Below, in pieces: positions 41,900 to 52,683 of a stretch of 64,000 bases of DNA. How positions within the stretch are numbered: position 1 is the stretch's first letter; the number at the start of each line of letters is the position of its first letter. Source of the DNA: Karstenula rhodostoma CBS 690.94. Lineage: Eukaryota; Ascomycota; Dothideomycetes; Pleosporales; Didymosphaeriaceae. The notes under the pieces are model-generated. The model ran no database searches. It had not been told where the DNA came from and saw only the letters and a program-made list of their open reading frames with translations. The stretch covers positions 1,054,001 through 1,118,000 of the forward strand of contig MU001506.1 of assembly GCA_010093485.1 (NCBI GenBank), written 5' to 3'. The translations under genes and the position numbers were made by a program.

Positions 41900-43083
41900 G
41901 AGACAGATTGCATTGGTGTAGCTTTGAACGGTGGTGCGTGTAAACGTACGTCAGCGGAGAAGACCTTGTATACTAGGAAACGCGTCGAAGAAGACATAGA
42001 TCTTTGGGACTTGTGACTACTGGGACTGTTGTCCAGCGGCGCACTTTGGTGTGAAGGATCTTACAGTCGGTTGGCAGAGTACTGCAAGGAACTGACTGGT
42101 CATATGCCTGTCAATGTAGACATATTGTACAACATGGATTTTATCCATCATCTGGTCACACATACGATGATACTCTCCACTGACAAGTCCAATTCCGCAA
42201 TCCATACAATGATGCCCGTGACCCACAAACTCCTTACTCCTGTTCCCAAGATCTTGATGGTCGATGAACATTATCTTTCACGCGAAGTCGCGCTTTAGTG
42301 TGTACCATGAACCTGGTTTCCATTATGGAATACCCATCATGCATGTCTTCAGTCAACACCGTCGCATCCTGCCTCGTACATCACAGTTCTACTGGACGGA
42401 CCATGCATTCAAGCCACACACGGATCACAATATCATTTTAAGTCCCTCTTACGTCAGTTCACTGTCAAAGGAGCACATCCCCCCACTTCTTCCATTGTGA
42501 CTACATAGTCAACATGCCAACTTCTTCACCCCAGATCATCTCAGCCCTCTGCGAAGCCAACCTGGGCCTGATTATGCCATTGCGACCCCGTCCCCAAGTT
42601 CCCAACTCAACAAGTCCAGCGCGGAGGTCACATCTTCTTCCCGCATGACTTTTCTGCCCGCACCGATGCACTGATCGAGCTGCTCTTGAACAACAGTCCG
42701 CCGCCAGGTACGCCTGCGACGCGTGCTACCATTCTGAACGTGGCACCTTTTACGATGACGGAGAATCAGAGGAAAGAGCTCGAGCTCGATGCTTTGAACA
42801 ATACGTTTTAAAGTCGCGTTTAGTAGGGATGAGTTCCGCTCTTGTGGGTGGATTGCTGAGTAGATGCGGGTTTCTCCAGTTGGTCTAAAGATAGTTGCAA
42901 CGGGAATAGCGTTGGCAACGTTTAATCAAACGCCGGGGAAAACTGTGGACATCGCTGTTTCGTTCGTAGCGGTGGCCAATATACTGGATATGTTTCGTGA
43001 ATCTTCATGGTGAATGGTGGGTGGGTAGGCGTTGAGGCAGCCTTGGGTGTAACTACAGGTAGAATCCAAAAGTTCTCGGCACT
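41900..43083. other. Intergenic region with one open fragment
   Basis: No complete gene is seen. The plus-strand interval 42572-42811 is open for 80 codons up to a TAA and looks protein-like (R-G-G-H-I-F-F-P-H-D-F-S-A-R, then T-A-L/I-rich helices), preceded by an in-frame TGA. A neighbouring frame from an ATG at 42513 also looks coding for about 25 codons, which suggests a frame-broken gene end. I cannot name it. Confidence 0.35.
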
Positions 43084-43905
43084 TCATGTTTCGCCATGTT
43101 TCGTTTCCGACATAGCTGCTTCCCTTTTCGCGAAGGCCTCTTCCGCATCTTTCCAGTCGTCCTCTGTAGTTTCGTCTAGCGCCTTAGCAAGCTTCAACTC
43201 CTCATCCACCTTGTCAATTTGCTTCAGTACGAAAGCGATGGTTGCGTCCCGGGCCTTGTCCACCCTATTCAAAGCCTCCATCGTCATCTTGCTGTAGTCC
43301 TGGAGCGACTTCGAAGGAGTCGGAGGTGCCGGTTCCGTATCTTCCAATTTGGCTTTCTTATCCGCGAGCAACTTCCTCAACACGAAGATGTTCAGATCCC
43401 TCTCTCGTAGGTTCTCTTCAAGCTCTTTCCGTGTCGTCTCTTCCTCGACCTTTTGCTTTTTGACAGCATGCTCTTTCTTTGCTGCATCGTCGGCAACTTT
43501 CCAGCTCCAGATTGCTTGCTTCGCGCATGTCTCAATGTGAGTGAAACGGATGGGTCCGATGTTCTGGCCGCCATACCAGCGAGCGACTACCACGACACCT
43601 TCTGTGCCGGTATCATTAAGCACGTGCTGAAGTCTGCTACCAGCCCACTTCTCGCCGTCATCATCATGGCCTAGGTCATATAACACTTTGGATGCAGGGG
43701 TCAACGATTTCTGCTTGGAACGGGTTCGCCATGCTGCCATTTTGTGCGATGCCGTCCTGAACTCTGGAAGGGTTTGTAGTGCTTTGGCCGGGAGCGTAGG
43801 TGAGAATGCGCCGACGAAAGCTGATGTCTCATGCTGTATCTTTTCGGAGCGATATATATTCGTAGGAACATCCGGAGAAGGCGAGAGCTCTCTTTTCAAG
43901 GCCAT
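43084..43905 (-). CDS. IMPACT/YIH1-family (UPF0029) protein
   Basis: A 273-residue protein with the UPF0029 domain of IMPACT/Yih1/YigZ. The signature block D-D-D-G-E-K-W-A-G-S-R-L, then V-V-V-V-A-R-W-Y-G-G-Q-N-I-G-P-I-R-F, and the conserved C-A-K helix lie at about residues 75-135. Upstream residues (A-F-V-G-A-F-S-P-T-L-P) match the start of this domain. The second half is a long Lys/Glu/Ala-rich coiled coil. There is no RWD domain, so it is not a canonical Yih1 (a Gcn1-binding regulator of Gcn2); it is rather the short UPF0029-plus-coiled-coil type seen in filamentous fungi. It is single-exon, with an ATG at 43905. Confidence 0.85.
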   Translation of the reverse strand: MALKRELSPSPDVPTNIYRSEKIQHETSAFVGAFSPTLPAKALQTLPEFRTASHKMAAWRTRSKQKSLTPASKVLYDLGHDDDGEKWAGSRLQHVLNDTGTEGVVVVARWYGGQNIGPIRFTHIETCAKQAIWSWKVADDAAKKEHAVKKQKVEEETTRKELEENLRERDLNIFVLRKLLADKKAKLEDTEPAPPTPSKSLQDYSKMTMEALNRVDKARDATIAFVLKQIDKVDEELKLAKALDETTEDDWKDAEEAFAKREAAMSETKHGET

Positions 43906-44985
43906 GGTATATTTGTATGTGGTTGTAGAGCGAGCATATGCATGCCTGGAGGTTGGTATCGCGAAGGCTAAAGGTTGAGGAAGGTTCAGCCGACGCTTGG
44001 TCCGTGCTTTGGTACTTCAAGGAAGGATGTGCCGTTGGACATGAATATCTCCACCACGACTTTTCATCTTGAAGAACATATCAAGCTGGTTTCATGGTTT
44101 TCTGTCAGCTGTTATCGTATTCTTTAGCTTCAACTAGATTGTCCTCTCCAGAAGTGCACTGGTCTTCAGCCCTTCCTTCTCTTGTCGCGGAAACGGAATT
44201 ATCTTGACCTGACAAGTTAAGTATGTGATATTTAGCTATCCATTTGCAATAGGGAAGTGCTTTGCCTTTGGATAGACTGTAACAGATAGGCATTCCTGTT
44301 CATATAATAGAAGATTGATCTCGCCATTGTTCCGAAATCCAGCATCCTCAAGAGCTTGTTTGCTTTCCTTTGCTACCTCCCACTTCAGTAACATGTTGCT
44401 TTTCCGTCATGCCGCTCTCTTCCATTCAAAGTCGATAGGATTCCTCTTGGCTGGCCTCTCTCACCTAGCTCTCTAATCTCCACGGCAACCTGCGCGCTCT
44501 TGGTTGCCCCACTCGACCTGACCGAGTTTCTCTTACCTGTCTATATAAAGCTCCTGTTGCCGAGCCTTCAAACCCCGTCGAGAACGATTACACCACCACT
44601 CTTTGAGACTCGCTGGGCAACCCCCGCTTGTTTAACGCTTGGCGAGACTCAGGTCTGTAGTTTAAACCCGCGTGCTCGCTCGCTGCACTTCCATCACCAC
44701 CTCTTAAAGTTTGCTCGCAGCCCCAATCTACCCTCGGTATCTTGCGAACAGCGACCTTTCTTCACGATAACAAGAGTAAGTTCAAAATCTTTTCTATGTT
44801 TCCCAAAGAGAGTGCACAGTTGTGGAGGATCTGGTGTGGCTGTCCTGCTATGCGCAAGGCACATTCTGCTGGCGCCTTCTATTTGCGCCCCGGTCACAGA
44901 AACCTTTACCTTTCACAACTCCAGGTACTCAAAGAGACTGACAGCCAGTTGCCGAACAGACGGGTTGCTTGGAACGCGCCTCAAG
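43906..44985. promoter_or_regulatory. Long divergent promoter/leader region
   Basis: About 1.1 kb between divergent start codons. A 242-codon open frame crosses the right part (44500-45228) but begins at a non-ATG codon, overlaps the real gene's first intron and has no motif. No RNA gene is seen. Confidence 0.45.
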
Positions 44986-46511
44986 ATGGGCCGCTTCCAG
45001 ACGCTGAAGCCGGAGACGCAGGTGAGTCACCCATACCTTTGTTCACCTCGTATGAACGACAGCACATTGAACACTCGATGCCATAATGTGCGCTCATTTA
45101 TGAGGCGAAACACTGATATCATTCCTTGTACTAGGACATGGTCGACGCCATTATACCCGCGATTGCCTCTTCCTTCAAGATTGATCCGGCGAATTTCAAG
45201 GATATCATTCCCGAAGATATCCGCATGAGGCAGTGGGACTGCGAGCGCCGCGACCATATCAAGGACAAGCCGGAAGATGAGCCACGCGATTGGGGCGTCG
45301 AGTTCCTCAAGAGCCTCCAGGCAATCGCGCGCCTGAACGGAAGTAACCTCGGCGCATTCCAAGAACGTCTGCGCGAGCTCGTCGCGAAGCACGCAGAGAA
45401 GCACCCGTGGGCTCGTCTTGATGACATCCGACAAATCAAGGCCGAGTATCTGAACCCTCGCTTGCGCAACCCGAACGCTCAAAAGCCGGCGTCTGAGTCT
45501 AGCTCTGATGACTCTCTTGACTCTTATCTCGAGGAGCTGGTCGAGCAGGACCTCCCAAAGGGAATGAAGCGTGGTCAAAACGAGGCGTGTATGTTTGTCA
45601 AGCATGTTCACTTCTAGACGCATACTGACCTCCGTCTAGATGAGAGCCGTGTCCAGGGATGGTGGAAGCCGAAGAAACCCAAAAAGCGTGAGTAGTGGTG
45701 GTAGATATCACACAGCTTTATGCTAACGACCTTATACAGCCGTCCGACTTCGTCGCGATCCAGATACGGGCTGGGATCGTCGCGGCAAGGACAAGAGCAA
45801 GAGCCGCGACGTCAGTCAGATCTCCATCGGCAGTGACACCCATGGCCCTCTTCGAGAGGACTCGCCACCCCCAGAGCCGAAGCGCCGCCGTCTGACTTCG
45901 AATCGCGCGGCCATCAAGAAAGAGTCGCCGACCGTCATGTACGTAATATTTTCTCTGCAGTCAATTCCTCCGCTTTCATTCTGATGCATTGCTAACCTGT
46001 AACTCATAGCAGTGACGACGAGTCCGACGACGATGTACCTGTAGAGGTCAAGAAGCTCCAAGCTGAGCTGGAGGCTGCCGAGGCTGAACTCGAGGTGAAG
46101 CGCAAACGCTTCAAGTTTCTGGAGGCGAAAGAGAAGGCTCAAGCTGCGAAGGCCCCCCGCGAGGCATCAGCTGGCAGTGCCAGCGGTCCGTCTCTGAACA
46201 GCCGCGACGGCGTCAACCGATACACTAGCTACAACAGCTATGAGGACGTTGATGATCGCAACGGCTACAACAACAACCACAACGGCTTTACTGGTTTCCA
46301 AGGATTCAACGGCTCCGATGCGAACCACGGTTTCCGCGGTTTCAATGGCTTCACCGATCTCAACGTCCACTCTCCCTACCCACCTCAAACCAATCACTCA
46401 GCTCGACAGGACTCGCAGGATCTTCCGCCTCCGGAGGGCTACGACCAGGAGTCCGACGAAGAAGACTCCGAAGAAGACTCCGAAGAAGACTCCGAAGACG
46501 ATGATGAGTAG
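44986..46511 (+). CDS. Fungal charged protein with helical N-domain
   Basis: A 412-residue protein of unknown function, from five exons: 44986-45021, 45135-45588, 45640-45687, 45740-45938 and 46010-46511, all in frame. Residues 1-110 are helical and look conserved (M-G-R-F-Q-T-L-K-P-E-T-Q-D-M-V-D-A-I, I-P-E-D-I-R-M-R-Q-W-D). A basic patch Y-E-S-R-V-Q-G-W-W-K-P-K-K-P-K-K-P follows the second intron, then an arginine-rich, nuclear-localisation-like P-K-R-R-R-L-T. A short coiled coil lies near 275-305. The C-terminus has Gly-Phe repeats (F-T-G-F-Q-G-F-N-G; F-R-G-F-N-G-F) and an acidic tandem repeat from a 12-base unit at 46455-46498. A nuclear role is likely but inferred. Confidence 0.8.
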
Positions 46512-47344
46512 TCGTGAGCGCTCGCATTATGCACGGACGTGAGTTCCTCCGGGAATGGTCCTGGGCAGGAAGGTGATTGTCATTCGCTCAGGTATCTGAT
46601 GTCGTTCTAGACATCACTCATTGAGTCCTCAAGTCCCGAATAAGGATTTTCGAAACAGCTCTTCCCCGAGAATGTTAATGGTATGACGCATTGGATCGTA
46701 GGATATTTCCCGAGACTTGAGGTTTCGCTTGGGCTTTGGCGTTTGGACTCTTGCAGATGCACATCTTTCCGGCGCATCTCTATGGCTCTCTAGCTAGTTT
46801 GCGGAACTTGAATGATGAGATTTTCAGTATTGCTTTTCGAGTTGAATCCTCCGCACCCTAGGATGTGGCAATAATACCAAAAGTTTGCATTCTTATCTGG
46901 CAATATCCACCACGCTCAACGTCTTCAAGTAGGTAACCGAGTAATCCCCTAAACCAGGAGTCATGCCCCAAAGACCCAATTGAACTTCACCTCTTGAGAC
47001 GATGAGAATGGAGCTGGGTCCATTCGTAAAAGTGGACCTGGTAGCGCATATGTGGAGCTAGAGGGTAGCTAAATCTACAGTTTCATCCCACTTCGCGACC
47101 GATTTCAAGTCCCAAGGCGCATTCTCAAGATACCAGATATTGTTTCCCAACACTTTTCATTCTCTGCAAATGACTCTCAATCAATCTTCTTTCCGCATTC
47201 CGCGCCTCTCACATATCACTGACCGTGGCAGCACCAAATGAGCATATCTGCACATCCAAGAGAAGACAGTGAAGGCGTCTAGGCTTTTTGCTCAGAACCT
47301 CAGACTTAGAGATGTCTACACTACGGACGAGGTAACGGAGCCAC
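46512..47344. other. Intergenic region, no gene seen
   Basis: About 0.8 kb of 3' flank and upstream flank without a gene, repeat or RNA that I can identify. Confidence 0.5.
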
Positions 47345-47942
47345 ATGACGATCCCTTCGCAATCGCTGACCAGTCCGCAGGACATTTGCTACGCCACTCC
47401 TTCCAAGACATACCCTGAAGACGATATCCTCGCACTTGTAAACTATTTTGGTAGTAGCCCCCAAAACAATGACGACGAAGATGGGTGGGAAGATGAAGAG
47501 GACCATCCGGCTCCTACTACTGCAAGAGTCCCGACCTCATCCCTCCTCCACCACTGGGACGAAATCGAAGAATCCATCATCGGCTACATGGCCCTTGTAG
47601 AACCTGTAGCATTAGTGCTTCTGAGAATGTGGATGAGTTGTAGTATCGGAATCGCGATCATTTTCGCCATCTGGCGCACAAGCTGTTACGCCAGCCACAA
47701 CGGTGTATTCTACGTTCATCTCGACGACTTCATATCCGGTGAAAATATCCCTTAATCCCACAGCTACTATGTAAACCGGTACTCAAGTCGCTTTCGCTTC
47801 AGCTACGCCAACGGTCACGGGGACAATGACGAATGCGGAGGAGGACGTCGTTTCTGCAACACTACTCAAGATCTACGAAACTCCTGCCACCACTACCAAA
47901 TCAACTAGTGAAGCAACTGGCTCTACACAAAGCGAGTGCTGA
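47345..47942 (+). CDS. Putative single-pass membrane protein
   Basis: A tentative 177-residue gene. Exon 1 (47345-47738) encodes a Ser/Asp/Glu-rich part, then a hydrophobic helix around V-A-L-V-L-L-R-M-W and C-S-I-G-I-A-I-I-F-A-I-W. A GTGAAA donor and a pyrimidine-tract acceptor at 47801-47802 join it in frame to 47803-47942, a Thr/Ser-rich tail ending Q-S-E-C-stop. If the intron is not used, the frame stops six codons past the donor. No homologue comes to mind. The donor is weak, so the model is uncertain. Confidence 0.38.
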
Positions 47943-48780
47943 TTCGTTCGCTGGTAGAGGAAAATCATGCCCTCCAAGGCGGCAGGGGCGCGACTATCCG
48001 CAGGAAAGCCACGATTCAGTATCGTCGATCGCGCAATCTCGTGGATCGAGTCATTCATAATATATGCTGAACATAATCTGCATCTTAGTCGCCAAACATA
48101 ACCGCCCTCTGGGCAGGACCTGCGTCAGGAGAAGCAGGAAGAAGAGCAGAAGAGGCAAGAAACCCTAAGAGCTCAGAGACACCAGGCAAAATGCGACAGC
48201 CCGAACTGTATCCCTACTTAGACAGCGTGCAGAGGCTGGAGAGATTCTGGGAAGAGCGATGAAAGGAGATGCAACGGCACAGGGAAGAGCGAATGGAGGA
48301 AGTAGAACAGTACTGGGACGAGAGGGCGAGGAGGTAGAGAGAGCAGGCGACGCAGACTCGCAAGCGGTTTTATCAGTATCCGGGCTCTTGGTGGAGACAT
48401 AAGGGGCTTGCGCGTGGTACAGTGTAGGAAGGAGATATGTAGGTTTGCACTTATCTTGTCAGCGTGCTTGGAGCAGAGGCATTTCTTTGCTCTCGCTACC
48501 AGTTGTCATTCGGAGATATTGCTTACCATAGCACAATGGCTGTCTGCTATTATGCAGTGTTTCAGGACTTACAAAGTAGATTGTCTAGGCGGACAAGCAA
48601 ACCAATACCATGGGTCTTGCAATATCAGCGGCTTCGAGGTGAAGGGGCCACAGACTGAAGATACTACATTCACAGCACCACCATAACACGCTTGGATGGC
48701 CACTTCAGTCGGCTTCTGAAATTACTTCTGACGTAAAATGCATTGATATCACGACCGAGAACCTTCACTCAAACCAGATC
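47943..48780. other. Degenerate region before PRP28 3' end
   Basis: One plus-strand frame at 48115-48340 reads as a Glu/Arg-rich coiled coil interrupted by a TGA and a TAG (48259-48339), so it may be a decayed gene piece. Nothing else is supportable. Confidence 0.35.
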
Positions 48781-51108
48781 CTAACCATGCATCCCCTTCC
48801 CAGCGTCGGTCTTCTTTCCCCTCCCGCCCTTCTGCTGTGCGGCCTCATGTTTCCGCAGGTCCTCCGGCAGCTTGCTCTTCGTACTATTAGCCAGCATCTG
48901 CTTGAGATCGTACAGCACATCCGCATCGTTGTTGTCCCAGAAGGTGATTGCGACACCATTCTTGCCTGCACGACCCGTACGACCAATACGATGAGTATAG
49001 CTCTCAATATTGTGCGCCATGTTGAAGTTAACGACCAGACTGACGTCTGGAACGTCAAGACCACGACCTGCGAGATCGGTGGCGACCAGCACTTGGGTCC
49101 TGCCGTCGCGAAGGGACAGCAGCGCAGCTTCACGCTGTTCCTGCGTTTTGGAACCGTGCAAGGTGACAGCGCTGAAGCCCATTTTCTGAATGTCGCGCGC
49201 AACAGAGTCGCAGTTGCGCTTGATATTCACGAACACGATCATAGGCGGGGCAAACTCGTTCGAGTAAAGGATCTCCTGTAGACGCTTCTTGCGCTTGTCC
49301 TCACCTGGTACAAACTCGACGCGTTGTTCGACAGTCTCGACAGCTTCGCCTTGTTTACCGATTGTAACAATGGCTGGTCGTCGTAGGTATTTCCTCGCTA
49401 TCCGTTCAACGGCTGTGGGCATGGTAGCTGTGTACATCATCGTCTGGCGGTATTGACCTTGTGTCATGAGACGTGAGTCCTCCGCCTCTTCGGTATCAGG
49501 CTTTTCGTTGTTGACAGGAAGGGCGTCGAGAATCTTCTGGACAGGCTCTTCAAAACCCATGTCAATCATGCGATCAGCTTCGTCCATGATGACGTAACAG
49601 CACTGGCTCAAAACCAGTACACGGCGCTCAATACAATCTAGCAGACGACCTGGGGTGGCGATAATAATCTCCGCGCCGTCGCGAAGCTGGAACGCCTGTT
49701 CCTCGATAGCGTGACCACCCACGATGACTGCAGTGTTGTAACCTAGAGGAGCAGCAAACTTCCTAGCTTCGACCTCGATCTGCTGTGCCAATTCACGAGT
49801 GGGAGCAAGAACAAGCGCGTAAGGACCATCGTTCTTGTTGGCAGCGCTGAGCCGTGGAAGTCGTGAGATGTAGACCAGCAAAGGTAGGACGAACGCAGCC
49901 GTTTTACCGGAACCAGTCTGCGCGACACCAATGAGATCTCGCGCTTGTAGAGCGATGGGAATGGAGGCACGCTGGATTGGTGTGGGCTCATTGTAACCCG
50001 CTGATTCCACGATCCGAAGGATGTTGTCTGGGAGGCCAGCCTCTCCCCAGTTGCGCATGGGGTTAGGTATCGAACCGCCTTTCGTCGCAATGTCGAAGTC
50101 TTCCTTGAAAATGCGCCAGTCGCGCTCGCGCATATGTTCAAGCTTCTTGTCGCTCCAATGCTTGTCCAATTGTGCATGTGGGGCCTCGTTCCGCCGTCGT
50201 TCCATCTCCAATATTTGCTCTGCACGCTGCCTCCCGTTCTCGGGGTCTGACCGGATCATAGCTTCGATATATTTCTTTATATTGGAATCGATACCCTGCT
50301 CGTGGTCCACCTCTTTGGCGAAACCGCCCAACGTTCCACGGCCGAACAGGCTTACATCGGCGCGCTGATCGTATATCGGATTGTAGTCTGGGCTTGTATC
50401 CTCCTCATCATTCCACTCAAAGTTGAACTTTTTCTCCGTCGTCCGCCTCCGCTTCTTCTTCGCCGAGAACGTCGACTGATTTATCTCGGCGCCCATGTAT
50501 CTTTGCCTGACCATTTGAGCTTCCGCGTCTTCTGCGACTGGTCTTTTCCCCCCGCGCTTGTCTCCAAGCTTGGGAACTGACGGAGGCGGCATCTCGCTCT
50601 TCGATCGCATCGATGCAGGTCCGCTTGGAGGATCCGCGCGCATAGCCCGGGGCCCAGTCGGCACTGATGCCGCACTTCTAGACCCATTTGACGACACTCC
50701 ATTGCTTGGATACGAGCTCGTGGCGCCGTTTGTGGTTTCCCTTCTCTTGCGCGCATCTTCAACCTCCTTCTGGCGCTTCTCGAGCGCGATCCGTTCTCTT
50801 TCGACTTTCGATAAGAACTTGGGCTTGGCTGCCGCTGCTTCCTTCTCGCGCTTCGCCTTGAGTATATCATCAATACTGGGTGGCTGTTTCTTGTTCTGTG
50901 AGGCGAAGCCCTTCTTCTTCTTCGGTTGCCCGAAGTTGGGGCCGTCTTCCTCAGGCGGCGGAGGGGGAGGTGGCGGTTCTACACTCGGCGGTGGAGGAGG
51001 CGGGGGTTCTGAGCTTGGTGGCGGCGGGGGTGGAGGAATGTCTTCTGGGGGTGGAGGCGGCGGGTCGCGTGGAGGCGGTGGTGCGCGAGGGCCAGCAATT
51101 GTTGCCAT
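48781..51108 (-). CDS. PRP28: DEAD-box pre-mRNA splicing helicase PRP28
   Basis: A 775-residue nuclear DEAD-box ATPase that exchanges U1 for U6 at the 5' splice site during spliceosome activation. After a poly-proline N-terminus (15-65) and a Lys/Arg-rich stretch, the family block R-Q-R-Y-M-G-A, F-N-F-E-W and A-D-V-S-L-F-G-R-G-T-L-G-G appears. Core motifs are all present: Q motif P-T-P-I-Q-R-A-S, Walker A A-Q-T-G-S-G-K-T, P-T-R-E-L-A, D-E-A-D, T-A-T, and H-R-I-G-R-T-G-R-A-G near the C-terminus. The start was set to the first in-frame ATG (51108); the frame is open about 60 codons further upstream without an ATG. No intron is needed. The long plus-strand Gly-rich frame here is its mirror image. 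Confidence 0.94.
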   Translation of the reverse strand: MATIAGPRAPPPPRDPPPPPPEDIPPPPPPPSSEPPPPPPPSVEPPPPPPPPEEDGPNFGQPKKKKGFASQNKKQPPSIDDILKAKREKEAAAAKPKFLSKVERERIALEKRQKEVEDARKRRETTNGATSSYPSNGVSSNGSRSAASVPTGPRAMRADPPSGPASMRSKSEMPPPSVPKLGDKRGGKRPVAEDAEAQMVRQRYMGAEINQSTFSAKKKRRRTTEKKFNFEWNDEEDTSPDYNPIYDQRADVSLFGRGTLGGFAKEVDHEQGIDSNIKKYIEAMIRSDPENGRQRAEQILEMERRRNEAPHAQLDKHWSDKKLEHMRERDWRIFKEDFDIATKGGSIPNPMRNWGEAGLPDNILRIVESAGYNEPTPIQRASIPIALQARDLIGVAQTGSGKTAAFVLPLLVYISRLPRLSAANKNDGPYALVLAPTRELAQQIEVEARKFAAPLGYNTAVIVGGHAIEEQAFQLRDGAEIIIATPGRLLDCIERRVLVLSQCCYVIMDEADRMIDMGFEEPVQKILDALPVNNEKPDTEEAEDSRLMTQGQYRQTMMYTATMPTAVERIARKYLRRPAIVTIGKQGEAVETVEQRVEFVPGEDKRKKRLQEILYSNEFAPPMIVFVNIKRNCDSVARDIQKMGFSAVTLHGSKTQEQREAALLSLRDGRTQVLVATDLAGRGLDVPDVSLVVNFNMAHNIESYTHRIGRTGRAGKNGVAITFWDNNDADVLYDLKQMLANSTKSKLPEDLRKHEAAQQKGGRGKKTDAGKGMHG

Positions 51109-51648
51109 TTCGCGCAACGTGCGTGGAGGGTTTGGAAGGCTGTTTCGTTCCAGGTCGCCTTCTGTGCAGAGTGGTAGCAGTGGAGTGTCGGGAGTGGAGA
51201 AGTTTAGCTTAGGAATCTGAAAGTCGCGGGAGTAAACTAGCGCGATCGCCTGGTCACGTGTGGCTTCTGCCTCGATCCCGGTTATCAACGTGCCCCGCCT
51301 TGAGGAGCGACCTTACCTTGACTTCACCTTCTGTGCACACGCTGAATCTCTAGTTCGCTTGGTTTGGGGCAGCGGTGCACCAACGGGGTTCCAACCGAAC
51401 CATTTGCAAAGGAAACACAGGAACACAAGGGAAACGGGACGATGTTTGGGGATCATCGAAGCTTGATTGAGCCATGTCATACCCCAGTGGAGCAATCGAC
51501 ATAGATTATACATATGCCGTGTCATGATGGATGCCTCGTTTCTTCCTGTTGAAGCTTCTTTAGGCTACTAGCCAGGTCGTTCATAACGCTTATGATTCCG
51601 GAACCATTGATCGCTCGTATTCAGCAACGTCCCATACCGTACACCACC
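51109..51648. other. Intergenic region, no gene seen
   Basis: The promoter of PRP28 and the 3' flank of PUP3. No further element is visible. Confidence 0.5.
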
Positions 51649-52414
51649 TCAATCTTGCCTGCCCTTCAATAACCGCTTCGTCACCTTGTCCTTCTCGATG
51701 ATGTAGACGTGCGCTCCCCAGCCTGACAAGGCGTCCCGGTCCACGGCGTTGAGCAGTGCTTGTGAGCAAGTCTCGAAGAGGTCCTCCGGTCCCTGTTTCG
51801 ACTGTTAGTTCCAAGCCAGGTGTAGGCTACAGTATGCATCGTTACCAGATCCGGCTCCCAGAGCCCCTCGCAAGTACCGAACAACTGGTCGCTTGCTGTT
51901 CCGCTCACGATAAAGTCCTTTGCGAAATCAATGCACCCAATGCTATCAAAGCCGCAGATGAACGGTTTTCCCGTGGTTTGGTTGATTCCCGCAATCACCG
52001 GACTGACGAAGTATGGGCCGAACCGCCGCTCATACAGACTCGAGCTGACGAGGTTGGCCATGGTTTGCGGGCTGATGTTGCGCTCCTCGCGCAGCCGGTA
52101 CATGTTGACTTTGTAGCGGAATAGATCGGAGACAGTCGACACGTCGGTAGCGAGACCCGTTAGGCCGAGGAAGACGTCGCCGTACTGGAAGATCTTGGGG
52201 AAGTTGTTGGACACGGTGAGGGCTTGCATGCCGAGGCGGAGATCGCAGGCGATGGCGACGCAGTCTTTGCCCACCATAGCGACGCAGGCACCGCCGTCTG
52301 TTCGAGGTTAGGACATGGTCTTTACAAGGTGCGGAGGGCGGGCGTACTAATCGAGAACGGCGAAGACTGGCGCTGTTAGCTGTCTATCATGTTGGTGATG
52401 TGGGAGCTTACCAT
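51649..52414 (-). CDS. PUP3: 20S proteasome subunit beta-3
   Basis: A 207-residue non-catalytic beta-3 subunit of the 20S proteasome. On the minus strand exons are 52414-52412, 52372-52348, 52297-51846 and 51792-51649. The first exon is only the ATG; the second encodes R-Q-S-S-P-F-S-I. The joined protein reads [21 protein letters not shown] and continues through [30 protein letters not shown] and [13 protein letters not shown]. All are diagnostic of PUP3, and the length is right. It lacks a catalytic N-terminal Thr, as expected for beta-3. It is divergent from the mL59 gene across 269 bases. Confidence 0.93.
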
Positions 52415-52683
52415 GGCTCGGAGTGTGGGAGAAGAAGCTTGCTACGGGGTATATAGAAGTCCTCTGGGCGGAACGGGGATATGGGCGCGGAGGGCGAGGT
52501 GAGGGGCGGCGATGACAGAGCTAACTAGCTGGTGATGCTCAGTAGGTAGCGACTGTACGCGGCGGCGGGAGAGCTTCATTGGCCCGAGCGCGGAGGCCGA
52601 CACGTGATCGCGAATTTCCTCCGCGCCCATCGATGCGAACATTGGGAGCTCACCTGCATTTCCAACCAGTTACCACACGCACA

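Noticed and set aside
44500..45228. 242-codon open frame in a leader region
   Set aside because: It overlaps the first intron of the real gene in another frame and begins at a non-ATG codon.
50558..51220. 220-codon glycine-rich plus-strand frame
   Set aside because: It is antisense to the proline-rich N-terminus of PRP28.
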